A stretch of DNA of 64,000 nucleotides from Candidatus Gastranaerophilales bacterium (GCA_017560095.1 JAFYOU010000036.1:62001-126000), one strand, 5' to 3'; positions 33,627 to 41,937 are shown, counted from the stretch's first letter. Notes: a model not told the origin generated them from the sequence alone. Numbers and translations are program-made.

Positions 33627-34673
33627 ATGAGAATATTAATTTTAGGCAACAACTATAGCGCAAAAAAATTTTTCGATTTATTCAAGAAAAATAAAGAAAA
33701 CATTGTATTTTCAAACATTTTAACTTGCGATAATTACATTGATTTTGATGATACGAATGATATCGCCGATTTTTGTGAAGCAAATGAAATAAATCTTGTT
33801 TTAATAACAGATATTGATTTAATCAACGAAGGAATTCAAGAAGCAATAAGTTCAATTAATATAAGTGCTTTTGCTCCATCCATTGATGCTATAGCAATTT
33901 GCTCTAGTAAATCCTATGCCAAAAAATTTATGCATAAAAATAAAATTTTAACCCCCAAATTTTTTGTTGCCGAAAAACCACAAATGGCAATTGATTATTT
34001 TAAGACGACAAATTTTCCACAAACAATCAAACCAGATAATTGCACATATCAAGAATGCCCCCAATTTTGCGAAACACAAATAAATGCCCAAAAAGTAATA
34101 AACGATCTTTTTGCAAATGGAAATAAAAGAATTATTTTAGAAGACTATATTGAAGGCAAAAACATAAGTTTTTGGGTATTATCCAATGGCTATAGCGCAA
34201 AAATAATTGGAACAAGTGCAAAATATCAAAATAATATTGCCCTTTTTGACCCTGATTTTATCAACAAAGAATTAAAAGAAAAAATATATAATGAAACAAT
34301 TATGCCAACAATTACCTCTCTATCTTCTCAAGATGAAGAATATATTGGAATTTTGGGATTTGATTTTATTTTAGATAAAAACAATGAAGCTTATTTATTA
34401 GGCTATAACCACTTTTTTGATGATTTAAATGTTGATTTTTACCTAAAAGGTTTTGACATCGATTGGGCACAAATTTTTGATTCAACATTAATTGGAGATG
34501 TTTTTCAAAAATTTGAAATTGAACCAAAAAATGAATATATGTTGACTATTAGACAAAATGAAAAAATTCATTTTATTAGCGCAAAAACAAAAAATAATTT
34601 AGAAAAATATTTGCAAGAATTAGATTTCGATTTAAATGAATATCAAGAGGCTAAAAAAATATGGAAATATTAA
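33627..34673 (+). CDS. Diverged PurD-like ATP-grasp protein
   Basis: A 348-aa protein with the layout of glycinamide ribonucleotide synthetase: N-terminal Rossmann-like domain (MRILILGNNYSAKKFF), then an ATP-grasp core (SKSYAKKFMHKNKILTPKFF, IILEDYIEGKNISFWVLSNG, GFDFILDKNNEAYLLGYNH). True PurD is about 420 aa and starts with GSGGREHA; that loop is replaced and the C-terminal domain is shorter, so the substrate is probably different. It overlaps neuA by 13 bp and forms a three-gene operon with neuA and yidD. Sugar or amino-acid ligation in a surface glycan pathway is one possibility, as inference from neighbours. Confidence 0.7.
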   Translation: MRILILGNNYSAKKFFDLFKKNKENIVFSNILTCDNYIDFDDTNDIADFCEANEINLVLITDIDLINEGIQEAISSINISAFAPSIDAIAICSSKSYAKKFMHKNKILTPKFFVAEKPQMAIDYFKTTNFPQTIKPDNCTYQECPQFCETQINAQKVINDLFANGNKRIILEDYIEGKNISFWVLSNGYSAKIIGTSAKYQNNIALFDPDFINKELKEKIYNETIMPTITSLSSQDEEYIGILGFDFILDKNNEAYLLGYNHFFDDLNVDFYLKGFDIDWAQIFDSTLIGDVFQKFEIEPKNEYMLTIRQNEKIHFISAKTKNNLEKYLQELDFDLNEYQEAKKIWKY

Positions 34674-35350
34674 GCATAATACCTGCTAGAGGTGGTTCTA
34701 AAGGAATTAAAAGAAAAAATCTAAAACCAATTTTAAATAAACCTCTTATAGCTTATACTATTGAAGCTTCATTGAAATCAAAATATATTACTCGCACAAT
34801 TGTAAGCTCTGAAGACAGTGAAATATTAGAAGTTTCAAAAAAATATGGTGCTGAAGTAATTAAAAGACCTGATGAATTGGCTGCCGACGAAACAAAAACA
34901 GCACCTGTTATGCTTCATGTTTTAGAAGAACTTAAAAAACAAGGCTATGGCGCAGATTATGTTGTACTATTACAACCAACATGCCCGCTTCGAGATGAAA
35001 ATTATATAGATAATGCTTTTGATTATTATTTTGAACAAATAAAAAATGGTTACGATAGCTGCTTTTCTGCCTTTTCTCAAGGCTATACCCATGCAAAATG
35101 GAGAATTTTGCACGATGGAAAATTGGAAGGATTATACGACTATAGAATTCGTCCACGTCGCCAAGAAACTGAACAACATTATAAAATGATATGCGAAAAT
35201 GGCGCTTTTTATGCACTACCTTGGAACACCTTAAAAGAAGTTAAAGATTTTATAGGACACAATCCAACTGCCTATATTACTCCAAGAGTAATTGATATTG
35301 ATACTATTGAAGACTTTGAAAAAGTAGAAGAAATTCTTAAAAATGCTTAA
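34661..35350 (+). CDS. neuA: CMP-sugar synthetase (NeuA-like cytidylyltransferase)
   Basis: A 229-aa nucleotidyltransferase. The N-terminal [18 protein letters not shown] (residues 7-24) is the CTP-binding signature of CMP-N-acylneuraminate synthetases, followed by [16 protein letters not shown]. The enzyme activates a nonulosonic (sialic-like) acid with CTP for glycan or flagellin decoration. No neuB (condensing enzyme) or pseudaminic acid genes are in the window, so its substrate is unknown. It overlaps the upstream ATP-grasp gene by 13 bp and yidD by 8 bp, so the three are co-transcribed and translationally coupled. Confidence 0.88.
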   Translation: MEILSIIPARGGSKGIKRKNLKPILNKPLIAYTIEASLKSKYITRTIVSSEDSEILEVSKKYGAEVIKRPDELAADETKTAPVMLHVLEELKKQGYGADYVVLLQPTCPLRDENYIDNAFDYYFEQIKNGYDSCFSAFSQGYTHAKWRILHDGKLEGLYDYRIRPRRQETEQHYKMICENGAFYALPWNTLKEVKDFIGHNPTAYITPRVIDIDTIEDFEKVEEILKNA

Positions 35351-35567
35351 ATGGTGTTGTTTAAAATTAATTCGAATTTACCAATTTTTTTCCAAAATGA
35401 CTCCTGCAACTTGCAGATTTGAACCAACATGTTCAAGATACACATATGAATGCATAGAACGTTTTGGAGTTTCAAAAGGAATTTATTTAGGGATAAAAAG
35501 AATCCTAAAATGTCACCCATATCATAAAGGCGGGCATGACCCTGTTCCTGATAAATTTAAATGGTAA
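35343..35567 (+). CDS. yidD: Membrane protein insertion efficiency factor YidD
   Basis: YidD is a small cytoplasmic membrane-associated protein that helps YidC insertion. The 74-aa protein shows the family core [19 protein letters not shown] and [18 protein letters not shown] with its conserved cysteines. It is usually found with rnpA-yidC; here it follows neuA instead, overlapping by 8 bp. It abuts the stop codon of the convergent membrane protein gene. Confidence 0.93.
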   Translation: MLKWCCLKLIRIYQFFSKMTPATCRFEPTCSRYTYECIERFGVSKGIYLGIKRILKCHPYHKGGHDPVPDKFKW

Positions 35568-36350
35568 TTAAATTTTTAAATTTCCACCAGTAGAAGTCAT
35601 ATAATTTTTCATTGATAATGGTTGATTTTTTGTGCTATATCCCATTCTTGTTCCCAAAGGACCAAAATATGGAGTATATGGTAATTCTTTTAATTCTGGG
35701 TTTTTCTTTTCGCGCATTTTTTGAATAGCCCAAGCACTAACATCACGAATAATTGGCGCTAAAATAGCCGAACCAACAACAGCCCCAATAAAAGCACCCA
35801 AAACACCAAAGCCTGCTCTTAAATTTGTTTTGAATAATTTTTCCCCAGCTTCCGTTAAAGTTTCATCATTAATTTTTAAGGTTGACCTCATTGAGTCAAC
35901 ATGTTTTTTTGATTTTTTAAATAAACCAGTTCCTAAAAAACCTTTTTCTGCTTTAGAAATTATTTTATTAACATAATCTAGTGCTTTTTTTTCAAATTCG
36001 CCGGTATTTTGCATCTCTTCTAAAACAGAATGTGCAAAACCTTTGACAATTATTTTGTCGTCTTTATCTTGTATTCCTTGCAATTTATCAATAATTGCAG
36101 TGGTCATAGTAAAATAAATACCAATTTTAGCAATTCCCGTTGCAACACCTGCTGGAACCAAGAATTTTTTATCTTCAGCAGATGTATCTTTATCAATAGC
36201 AGCAGCAACAGTATCAGAGGCAGCAGCAGCAATCATGCTAAGAACATTTAAGATAAGCAAAGTTTTTCCTGTTTCAGAAGTGCCAACATTTAAATGTTTT
36301 TTTAAAAGCGATGCGCCAAAATTGTCTAAAGTTTTTAAAAAATTGGCCAT
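35568..36350 (-). CDS. Multi-helix membrane protein, lineage-type family
   Basis: A 260-aa protein with hydrophobic segments at about 25-50, 65-90 and 175-205 (AGFGVLGAFIGAVVGSAILA) separated by charged stretches. I do not recognise a known family. The C-terminal GPLGTRMGYSTKN is polar. The start overlaps the stop of the upstream gene 36350-36952 by one base (ATG within TAATGG-like junction), so both are one operon. A related type of gene (61625-63034) exists elsewhere in the window. Confidence 0.6.
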   Translation of the reverse strand: MANFLKTLDNFGASLLKKHLNVGTSETGKTLLILNVLSMIAAAASDTVAAAIDKDTSAEDKKFLVPAGVATGIAKIGIYFTMTTAIIDKLQGIQDKDDKIIVKGFAHSVLEEMQNTGEFEKKALDYVNKIISKAEKGFLGTGLFKKSKKHVDSMRSTLKINDETLTEAGEKLFKTNLRAGFGVLGAFIGAVVGSAILAPIIRDVSAWAIQKMREKKNPELKELPYTPYFGPLGTRMGYSTKNQPLSMKNYMTSTGGNLKI

Positions 36351-36952
36351 TATTTAACCTCCGTTTCTTGAGGTTGTTTTGATTTATTTTTTTGAATATT
36401 ATTAACAACATTTGTAGTTTGTTTATTAACCCAATTAATAAAAGGAACATCAATTATAAAATTAGTTACAAACATTACTACAGTAGCCAAAGCACCACCT
36501 ATGAGTTTGCCATTTTTGGAAGCATTTTCTTGGAACTTATAAGCATTTTCAATACCAATACCTTTAGATAGAACTTTTCCTATTTCAGTGCCAACATTTT
36601 TACCAAGCTTGGCACAAAGTGCTGTCATAGCAGTAATACAAGCAAGGCGAATAATTACGCCAATAATTGTTCCACCAACTGCTTGAGAAAAAGTTCTTAT
36701 TGCTTGAACTTTAGAGCTTTCATTTGTTTTTCCATCGGTTTCACCGGATGCAGCCGTTAGAGCCTTGCCTACCCCAATATCTACTATAGGAGCAATTGTA
36801 GCTTCAGCACCTGACATAACTATTTTTTGAGCAATAACAGAAGAACCCGCTAATCCTGCAACCCCTGCTGCAACTTTAGGACTTTTTGCAATCCAACTTG
36901 CAACACCTTTGAAATTTTGACTATTCTGTTGATTAATGCTATTAACTTTCAT
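36350..36952 (-). CDS. Membrane protein with N-terminal NFKG motif
   Basis: A 200-aa protein. It begins MKVNSINQQNSQNFKGVASW: a polar N-terminus leading to an N-F-K-G motif, followed by hydrophobic stretches (about 25-45, 90-115, 150-175) rich in Ala and Gly. No catalytic motif is seen. The polar start plus NFK motif is shared with the protein at 61625-63034 although the rest differs, which suggests a common sorting or docking signal. An AAAGAAG site precedes the ATG at 36952, and a TATAAT lies about 22 nt upstream. It heads the two-gene operon. Confidence 0.6.
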   Translation of the reverse strand: MKVNSINQQNSQNFKGVASWIAKSPKVAAGVAGLAGSSVIAQKIVMSGAEATIAPIVDIGVGKALTAASGETDGKTNESSKVQAIRTFSQAVGGTIIGVIIRLACITAMTALCAKLGKNVGTEIGKVLSKGIGIENAYKFQENASKNGKLIGGALATVVMFVTNFIIDVPFINWVNKQTTNVVNNIQKNKSKQPQETEVK

Positions 36953-37050
36953 ATATTTCTTCTTTAAAAACTCATTATAATAAAGATAGTGAATATTTTC
37001 TTTTGCTATCTAACTGGCTCACTTTAACAATTTTTTACAAAAATCTAATA

Positions 37051-37080
37051 TTGACGACACATTAAATAATAGTCTAAAAT
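37051..37080 (+). promoter_or_regulatory. leuA promoter
   Basis: TTGACG (37051-37056), 18 bp, TAAAAT (37075-37080). The leader of about 45 nt holds an AAAGGAA ribosome-binding site before the ATG at 37131. It is one of the clearest -35/-10 promoters with a leader in the window. Confidence 0.6.
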
Positions 37081-37130
37081 CAAGTATAACAAAAAAACTA
37101 TTTTTTCAATATTCAAAGGAAATTAAGATT

Positions 37131-38654
37131 ATGCAAAGAAAACCATTTTTTTATGACATCACTTTAAGAGATGGAAATCAATCCCTTAAAAAACCTTGGA
37201 GTTTAGAAGAAAAACTTTTAATTTTTGATAAAATTATAGCTTTAGGAATAGATGCTATAGAACTCGGTTTTCCAGCTTCATCTGAAATGGATTTTGAGGC
37301 ATGCCAAACACTTGCCAACAAAGCAGACGAAAAAACACTTGTATCAGTTTTGGCTCGCGCTCATAAAAATGATATAGATAGAGCACTTATTGCCATAAAA
37401 GATGCCAAAAAAGGAAGATTGCACACTTTTATTACACTATCTCCTTTTCATATGGAACATGTTTTAAATAAAAACCCTCAAGATGTTGCAAATATTGCAA
37501 TTGAAGCTGTTTTATATGCATCAAACAAAATTAAAGAAATAGGAAAAGATTTTGACATAGAATTTTCTGTTGAACATTTTGGAGATTGTTCATCTAATCT
37601 TGATTTTGTAATTGAAACTTTAAACAAAATTGTTAACGCAGGAGCCACAACCATCAATCTTCCAAATACGGTTGAAAGATACCGACCAATGGTTTTTGTC
37701 GAAATGGTTAAAAAAGTAAAAGAAGCTCTTCCAAATCATGTGACCATTTCCGTTCATAACCATAATGACCTTGGAATGGCAACCGCAACAACCGTTGAAT
37801 CATATTTTGCAGGCGCAAATCAACTTGAATGTTGTTTAAATGGCTTAGGAGAACGTGCTGGAAACACCGATTTTAACCAAGTTGCAGTAGCATTGCATAA
37901 TTGTGGTGTTCAAACAAATATTGATTTATCAAAAATTTATGAAACATCATTAATTATTTCTCAAATGTCTAAAATAAAAATTTATGAAAAAGCACCTTTA
38001 ATTGGCCCCGAAGCATTAGCTCACCGCTCAGGCATACATCAAGATGGTGCAATCAAAACAAAAGAAATGAACTTTGGCGCATATAGACCAATTCATCCAG
38101 ATTTAATCGGAAGATATAATGATGAAAAAATTGGCTTCACTTCCCAAAGCGGAAAAACTGCAATTTATGACATTATTAAAGCTCTTAAATATCCAATCAC
38201 TATTCAAGAATCAATTCGCTTAACACCAATAGCAAAATCATTAGCTGAAAAAAAAGGTGAGCTAACTAATGATGAAATTTTAAATTTATATTTCAACGAA
38301 ACTTGCGATATTAAAGGAGATTTTGAGTTAATTTCATTTAAACCAATCGAAAAAGGAGTATTTGGCTTATTTTTCAATTATAAAAATGAATCAAAAGAAG
38401 TTATTGGCGTTGGAAATGGCCCATTAGATGCTTGCATTAATGGTCTTAAAAAACTTGGCTACAATCTTGAATTATCTCACTATAAACAATATTCACTTGA
38501 TGGAGACGAAAAAGGTTCAGGCGCAAGCGCTATGAGTGAAATCTTTATAAGTGATGCTAAAAATAATTTAATTATTGCTCGAGCAATTGATAGCTCCACT
38601 GCTCTAGCTAACGTAAAAGCGGTATTTAATGCACTTAATTTAAGTGAATTTTAA
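37131..38654 (+). CDS. leuA: 2-isopropylmalate synthase
   Basis: LeuA condenses acetyl-CoA with 2-oxoisovalerate, the first committed step of leucine synthesis. The TIM barrel begins FFYDITLRDGNQS; the metal-binding HNHND motif is at SVHNHNDLGMA, and GLGERAGNTDFNQV follows. The linker HRSGIHQDGAIK leads to a C-terminal regulatory domain (about 400-500) ending in an Ala/Val-rich region, so leucine feedback is likely. At 507 aa it is near the family size (about 515). A citramalate or homocitrate synthase is the alternative, because these share the fold. No other leu genes are present here. Confidence 0.85.
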   Translation: MQRKPFFYDITLRDGNQSLKKPWSLEEKLLIFDKIIALGIDAIELGFPASSEMDFEACQTLANKADEKTLVSVLARAHKNDIDRALIAIKDAKKGRLHTFITLSPFHMEHVLNKNPQDVANIAIEAVLYASNKIKEIGKDFDIEFSVEHFGDCSSNLDFVIETLNKIVNAGATTINLPNTVERYRPMVFVEMVKKVKEALPNHVTISVHNHNDLGMATATTVESYFAGANQLECCLNGLGERAGNTDFNQVAVALHNCGVQTNIDLSKIYETSLIISQMSKIKIYEKAPLIGPEALAHRSGIHQDGAIKTKEMNFGAYRPIHPDLIGRYNDEKIGFTSQSGKTAIYDIIKALKYPITIQESIRLTPIAKSLAEKKGELTNDEILNLYFNETCDIKGDFELISFKPIEKGVFGLFFNYKNESKEVIGVGNGPLDACINGLKKLGYNLELSHYKQYSLDGDEKGSGASAMSEIFISDAKNNLIIARAIDSSTALANVKAVFNALNLSEF

Positions 38655-39133
38655 TCTTCGCTATCTAAAATTTCCATAATCCAATTTCTTAAATCCAAAC
38701 GAGAAGCATTTTCGGTATCTTTCTTTGGAACATTATGGGCTTTTGTTATTTTTTCATAATATAAAAGTTGCTTTTTAGTTGGCTTCAATTTAGACATTTT
38801 GAACTCAGAAGCTCGCTTTCTCATTTCTTTTGCAATTTGTTTTTGTTTATCCAAATATGGCTCCATTAAATCTTTTTGACGCTTTTCATACGCGCAAAAA
38901 TCAAAAAATTTTTTTAATTCCTTAAAAAATAAATCATCTTCAAAATAATCTTTCACAAATTCAAAATGAGGATTTTCAATATCTAAATAATATTTTTCAT
39001 CTTCTAAAAATTTATATGCAAGCTCTTCGCTATTTAATTCAAACTTTTTGGAATAAGACTTCAAAGTACCCAAAAGCTGAGATTTTTGGCGCGGAGTTAA
39101 ATATAAAAAAAGAGAACTTTTAATATTTTGCAT
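38651..39133 (-). CDS. Charged hypothetical protein
   Basis: A 160-aa soluble protein, strongly charged and mainly helical (PRQKSQLLGTLKSYSKKF, KQIAKEMRKRASEFKMSKL). I do not recognise it. It starts 1 bp after the stop of a 54-residue protein encoded directly upstream, so both form an operon. It is convergent with leuA, overlapping its stop by 4 bp. No signal peptide or membrane helix. Confidence 0.6.
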   Translation of the reverse strand: MQNIKSSLFLYLTPRQKSQLLGTLKSYSKKFELNSEELAYKFLEDEKYYLDIENPHFEFVKDYFEDDLFFKELKKFFDFCAYEKRQKDLMEPYLDKQKQIAKEMRKRASEFKMSKLKPTKKQLLYYEKITKAHNVPKKDTENASRLDLRNWIMEILDSED

Positions 39134-39298
39134 TTAAAATAAATCTTTTAAAGATATTTGACGTTTTAAATTTTGAAAAGACAAAACTCTGGCATTAATC
39201 GGATTTTGAGCAAATTTGTTCTCCAAAAATTCAGCGTCTTTTTGCGCTTTTTTCTTCAACTCTTGCTCTTTTAAAAATGTGATTTTATCTTTTTCCAT
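39134..39298 (-). CDS. Predicted 54-residue protein heading an operon
   Basis: This small gene encodes 54 residues starting MEKDKITFLKEQELKKKAQK and ending ISLKDLF. It is charged and probably helical, with no known motif. The stop is directly adjacent to the start of the 160-aa gene, and the start is 6 nt after a perfect TATAAT with an extended TGA before it (39310-39305), the same layout as other genes in the window. Both points support it being real. It is too short for most gene callers with default cutoffs. Confidence 0.65.
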   Translation of the reverse strand: MEKDKITFLKEQELKKKAQKDAEFLENKFAQNPINARVLSFQNLKRQISLKDLF

Positions 39299-39304
39299 AG
39301 CTAA

Positions 39305-39310
39305 ATTATA
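39305..39310 (-). promoter_or_regulatory. Extended -10 box 6 nt before the 54-residue gene (leaderless type)
   Basis: Minus-strand TGATATAAT, then 6 nt and the ATG at 39298; no ribosome-binding site. Confidence 0.65.
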
Positions 39311-39443
39311 TCACTAATGTATCTCTCTTATATCTATATAAAGTATTATTTTTACGAAAAATTGCCTAAAAATCGTAAATTAAGTTAACAATTATATTTA
39401 CGATACACTTTTTTTGCTATAATCCAATAAGAAAGATGGATTT

Positions 39444-40208
39444 ATGGTTGCGATTCAAAAAAAAATAATTGATTTTATTAAAAAAACCAATATTATTAAA
39501 AAAATCAATTACAATAAGTTTGTTTTTTATTTTCTTTTTGGCTTAAAAAGTCAATTTGGAAGATTAAAAATAAATATTGGAGCCAATTGCCTTGTCTTGT
39601 CTCAATATCCTGGCGCCGAAACAAAAGGCTTAGGCGGATTAATTGCACAATATCCAAAAAATTTTGAAGTCCTTTGTTTAACCAATGGCTCAAGCATGTT
39701 GAGCGAATTTGCACCGAGAGAATCTGCAAGCATTAAAAAACAGCAATTTATTGATGTTATGAAACAATTAAGAATTAAAGGTTATAAAATCTTTGACATT
39801 GATGATAAAACACTAAAAAATCATTATTCAACTTTTAAAAAAATTGATATTTCTGAAGCTGATTATATTTTTGTTCCCAATGTATACGACAATAACATTG
39901 ATACAATAGCACTTTTAAGGCATTTCAAACAAATAATAAAAGACAAAGAACACAAAGAAAATCTTAAAATAATTATGTATGAATCAGATTTTCCATTATG
40001 TACACTGGATTATTTTGCCGACATAAGCCCAATTATCGCAACCAAAAAAAGAATGCTAGATACATATTATCCAGAAGACAAATATCCAAATTTTGTTAAC
40101 AGAACCCTTGGGCTTAATGCATTTCGTTCAATTCAACATGGATGCGATTTTTGCGAAACATTTATGATGTTTACGCCTGATGAATTTTTAAAAATACCAT
40201 TAATTTAA
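39444..40208 (+). CDS. LmbE/PIG-L-like protein with altered active-site motif
   Basis: A 254-aa protein with the shape of LmbE-family zinc deacetylases: an N-terminal strand LVLSQYPGAETKGLGGLIAQ, where active members have PHPDDExLG, then VLCLTNGSS (usual VVxxTxG), and the C-terminal LNAFRSIQHGCDFCETFMM, resembling the YxSQ region. The catalytic His and second Asp of HPDDE are replaced (YPGAE). So it either uses other ligands or has lost catalysis. It ends immediately before a GC-rich element. A TATAAT at 39418-39423 gives a leader of about 20 nt. Confidence 0.6.
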   Translation: MVAIQKKIIDFIKKTNIIKKINYNKFVFYFLFGLKSQFGRLKINIGANCLVLSQYPGAETKGLGGLIAQYPKNFEVLCLTNGSSMLSEFAPRESASIKKQQFIDVMKQLRIKGYKIFDIDDKTLKNHYSTFKKIDISEADYIFVPNVYDNNIDTIALLRHFKQIIKDKEHKENLKIIMYESDFPLCTLDYFADISPIIATKKRMLDTYYPEDKYPNFVNRTLGLNAFRSIQHGCDFCETFMMFTPDEFLKIPLI

Positions 40209-40375
40209 CCCGAACGAAGCGAATTGTGGCGAGACTTCGCCCAATGAGCAAAGTAAGGGCATGAAGAGTGTGAAGGCGTGACGGTGTTGCGTTGAGCAAC
40301 AGCGGACAGCCTGAAACCGTTCTAAAGCAACGTGGGCGCTTGCGCCTCAGGAGCACAACCCGAACGAAGCGAATT
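40207..40375 (+). repeat. GC-rich structured element, copy B, flanked by 19-bp direct repeats
   Basis: Directly 3' of the LmbE-like gene and abutting the stop codon of the convergent gene. Hairpins: GGCGA-GACT-TCGCC (40228-40241), TGTTGC-GTTGA-GCAACA (40285-40301), GGCGC-TT-GCGCC (40335-40346). AACCCGAACGAAGCGAATT occurs at both ends (40207-40225 and 40357-40375), 150 bp apart. It matches copy A in the order of the three hairpins and in the single-stranded motifs GAAACCGT and CAGGAGCA. Confidence 0.75.
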
Positions 40376-40377
40376 AA

Positions 40378-40728
40378 TTAGAACGGTTTTGTTTGAGACA
40401 ATCTATTTCTTAATTCTCTAAATTTAGCAATATCTTCTGATGCCTTAGAAGACTCTTTAAACAAAGTTTGAGAAGCAGGATGCATAATCATAATTGAATC
40501 AACATGAATTTCTAAAAAATCATACCTTCTTGGCGCAGTGGTTCCACCAACTGGCATAATTTCCGCATTAGTCACAGCCAAAAATCTTCTTTCTTTATCA
40601 TTAAGAAGCTCAGTTAATTCACGATTTGACTTTGTATATTTTGAAACATACACAGTGCCTTTAATTTCATGGTCTTTTGTTATAATGCATACTTCAACTG
40701 GGGTTGTATCAGATGGTTGTTTTGTCAT
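40378..40728 (-). CDS. Small conserved-looking hypothetical protein
   Basis: A 116-aa soluble protein. The first 80 residues (VEVCIITKDHEIKGTVYVSK, RRFLAVTNAEIMPVGG, YDFLEIHVDSIMIMHP) look like a small beta barrel, perhaps of the Sm-like or PilZ-like size class, followed by a charged C-terminal helix. I recognise the pattern as a conserved hypothetical type in cyanobacterial relatives, but cannot name its role. An AGGAGTAAA site supports the ATG at 40728. Confidence 0.7.
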   Translation of the reverse strand: MTKQPSDTTPVEVCIITKDHEIKGTVYVSKYTKSNRELTELLNDKERRFLAVTNAEIMPVGGTTAPRRYDFLEIHVDSIMIMHPASQTLFKESSKASEDIAKFRELRNRLSQTKPF

Positions 40729-40800
40729 TAACTTTACTCCTTTATATTAATTACATTATAGCTTAAGTTTATAATTTATGTAAATAATTTAATTTTATGA

Positions 40801-40806
40801 TAAAAT
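40801..40806 (+). promoter_or_regulatory. -10 box of the SRP RNA
   Basis: TAAAAT ends 6 nt before 40813, the first paired base of the SRP RNA. It gives an internal calibration: in this genome transcription starts 6-7 nt after the -10 box. Confidence 0.65.
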
Positions 40807-40812
40807 ATACTT

Positions 40813-41068
40813 GCCGCACTTCACGGGGGGTTGCTTCCTCTTGACCGAAAGCTTACGTCGGGTGCAGAGTATATTATGAGGCAGATTGATTGTAATTTGA
40901 AAATTCAAAAATTGTTGATGATTTAAGTCTTTATGGCATAAATTCACCCCAACCGAGTCAGGATGGAAACATAGCAGCTCTAAGGTCGAGTTTGTGGGTA
41001 TAGAGATTTATTTGGGAGATTTTTTAATCGTAGGATTCCAAACAATCTTTCGATAGATATAGTGCGGC
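40813..41068 (+). ncRNA. ffs: Signal recognition particle RNA, long form with Alu domain
   Basis: The conserved helix 8 core GAGTCAGGATGGAAACATAG followed by CAGC (40955-40978) has the asymmetric loop bases (GTCAGG/AGCAGC) and a GGAA-type tetraloop that binds Ffh. The outer ends pair perfectly: GCCGCACT (40813-40820) with AGTGCGGC (41061-41068). The size, about 256 nt, and the extra 5' region (GGGGGGTTGCTTCC) point to the long Bacillus-like form with an Alu domain, not the roughly 110-nt 4.5S form. tRNA-Leu follows 5 bp later, so both may be processed from one transcript. The exact ends are inferred from pairing. Confidence 0.88.
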
Positions 41069-41072
41069 TTAT

Positions 41073-41153
41073 GTCGATGTGGTGGAATGGTAGACACGCA
41101 TGCTTGAGGTGCATGTGGCGAGAGCTGTGGGGGTTCAAGTCCCCCCATCGACA
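41073..41153 (+). tRNA. tRNA-Leu (anticodon GAG)
   Basis: Class II cloverleaf with acceptor GTCGATG/CATCGAC, anticodon stem CATGC/GCATG, loop TTGAGGT (anticodon GAG, reads CTC/CTT), a long variable arm (TGGCGAGAGCTGT) and T-arm around TTCAAGT. CCA is not encoded. It is 5 bp after the SRP RNA. Confidence 0.95.
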
Positions 41154-41177
41154 TTTTTAATAAGAATAGAGAGAAAT

Positions 41178-41879
41178 ATGTTTGAAACTTTGTTATCTAA
41201 AACATTATTTATTTTAGCAATTTCATTGGGCTTTTGTTTTTTAGGTGCTTTGGGTGTTGTGAACTACTTTAGACGAGCTTACGAAAAAGGAGCTTCTTAC
41301 GTTATAGCCGAAACTAACGAACAAGGCCAACTTGATTTAAAAGTTTCCCCTGATTTGATAGTTAAAATATTTTGGCCAGCACTTATATTAAATATTATAA
41401 CTTTTATAGTATTAATGTTTTATCAAAACGTTGCGCCCTTAAACTTCTTTTTAATGTCTTTACTTACATTTACTGATGGTATAACAATTGGAATTGTTTT
41501 ATTATGTATTGATGAAAATATTGGCATTAAAGTCACAGCCCTTACTGCCATAGCAACATTGTTAACTTCATTAATTGGTATGTATTCAGGAATTGATTTT
41601 TCATTCCTTGGCAAATTCTTATTTTTTGCACTTTTGGGATTAATAATAATATCAATAATTAGAATATTTGTTTCCATTAAAGGCTTTCATAGAAAAGTCA
41701 TAGCATCTATTGGTATTTTGATATTTATTGGCTACTTGCTATACGATTTTAACAACTTAGATAAAGCTAAAAATATTGCAAAATTAAATAATTGGAATAC
41801 CGCTTTAGATTTTTCCGTAAATATTTATTTAGATATTATAAATCTATTCATGCAAATTTTAGATTTATTAAGTGATTAA
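41178..41879 (+). CDS. Bax inhibitor-1/YccA family membrane protein
   Basis: A 233-aa membrane protein with seven hydrophobic helices. The C-terminal NNWNTALDFSVNIYLDIINL, followed by FMQILDLLSD, and LLYDFNNLDKA are the signature of the BI-1 (TMBIM) family, whose members form calcium-leak or stress-related channels. The start is ATG 41178, with an AGAGAGAA site; an in-frame upstream TTG would lie within tRNA-Leu and is rejected. Function in bacteria is not settled (YccA interacts with FtsH in E. coli). Confidence 0.9.
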   Translation: MFETLLSKTLFILAISLGFCFLGALGVVNYFRRAYEKGASYVIAETNEQGQLDLKVSPDLIVKIFWPALILNIITFIVLMFYQNVAPLNFFLMSLLTFTDGITIGIVLLCIDENIGIKVTALTAIATLLTSLIGMYSGIDFSFLGKFLFFALLGLIIISIIRIFVSIKGFHRKVIASIGILIFIGYLLYDFNNLDKAKNIAKLNNWNTALDFSVNIYLDIINLFMQILDLLSD

Positions 41880-41937
41880 CAATATATGGTAAAATATTTA
41901 TAATATTTTTATATTTAAAATTTACATAGGAAATAAT

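Noticed and set aside
36030..36251. Plus-strand Ser/Asn-rich frame inside the membrane protein gene
   Set aside because: It is the antisense of an Ala-rich coding region and has no ribosome-binding site.
41100..41177. Upstream TTG start for the Bax inhibitor-like gene
   Set aside because: The extra 26 codons lie inside tRNA-Leu. The ATG at 41178 has a ribosome-binding site.
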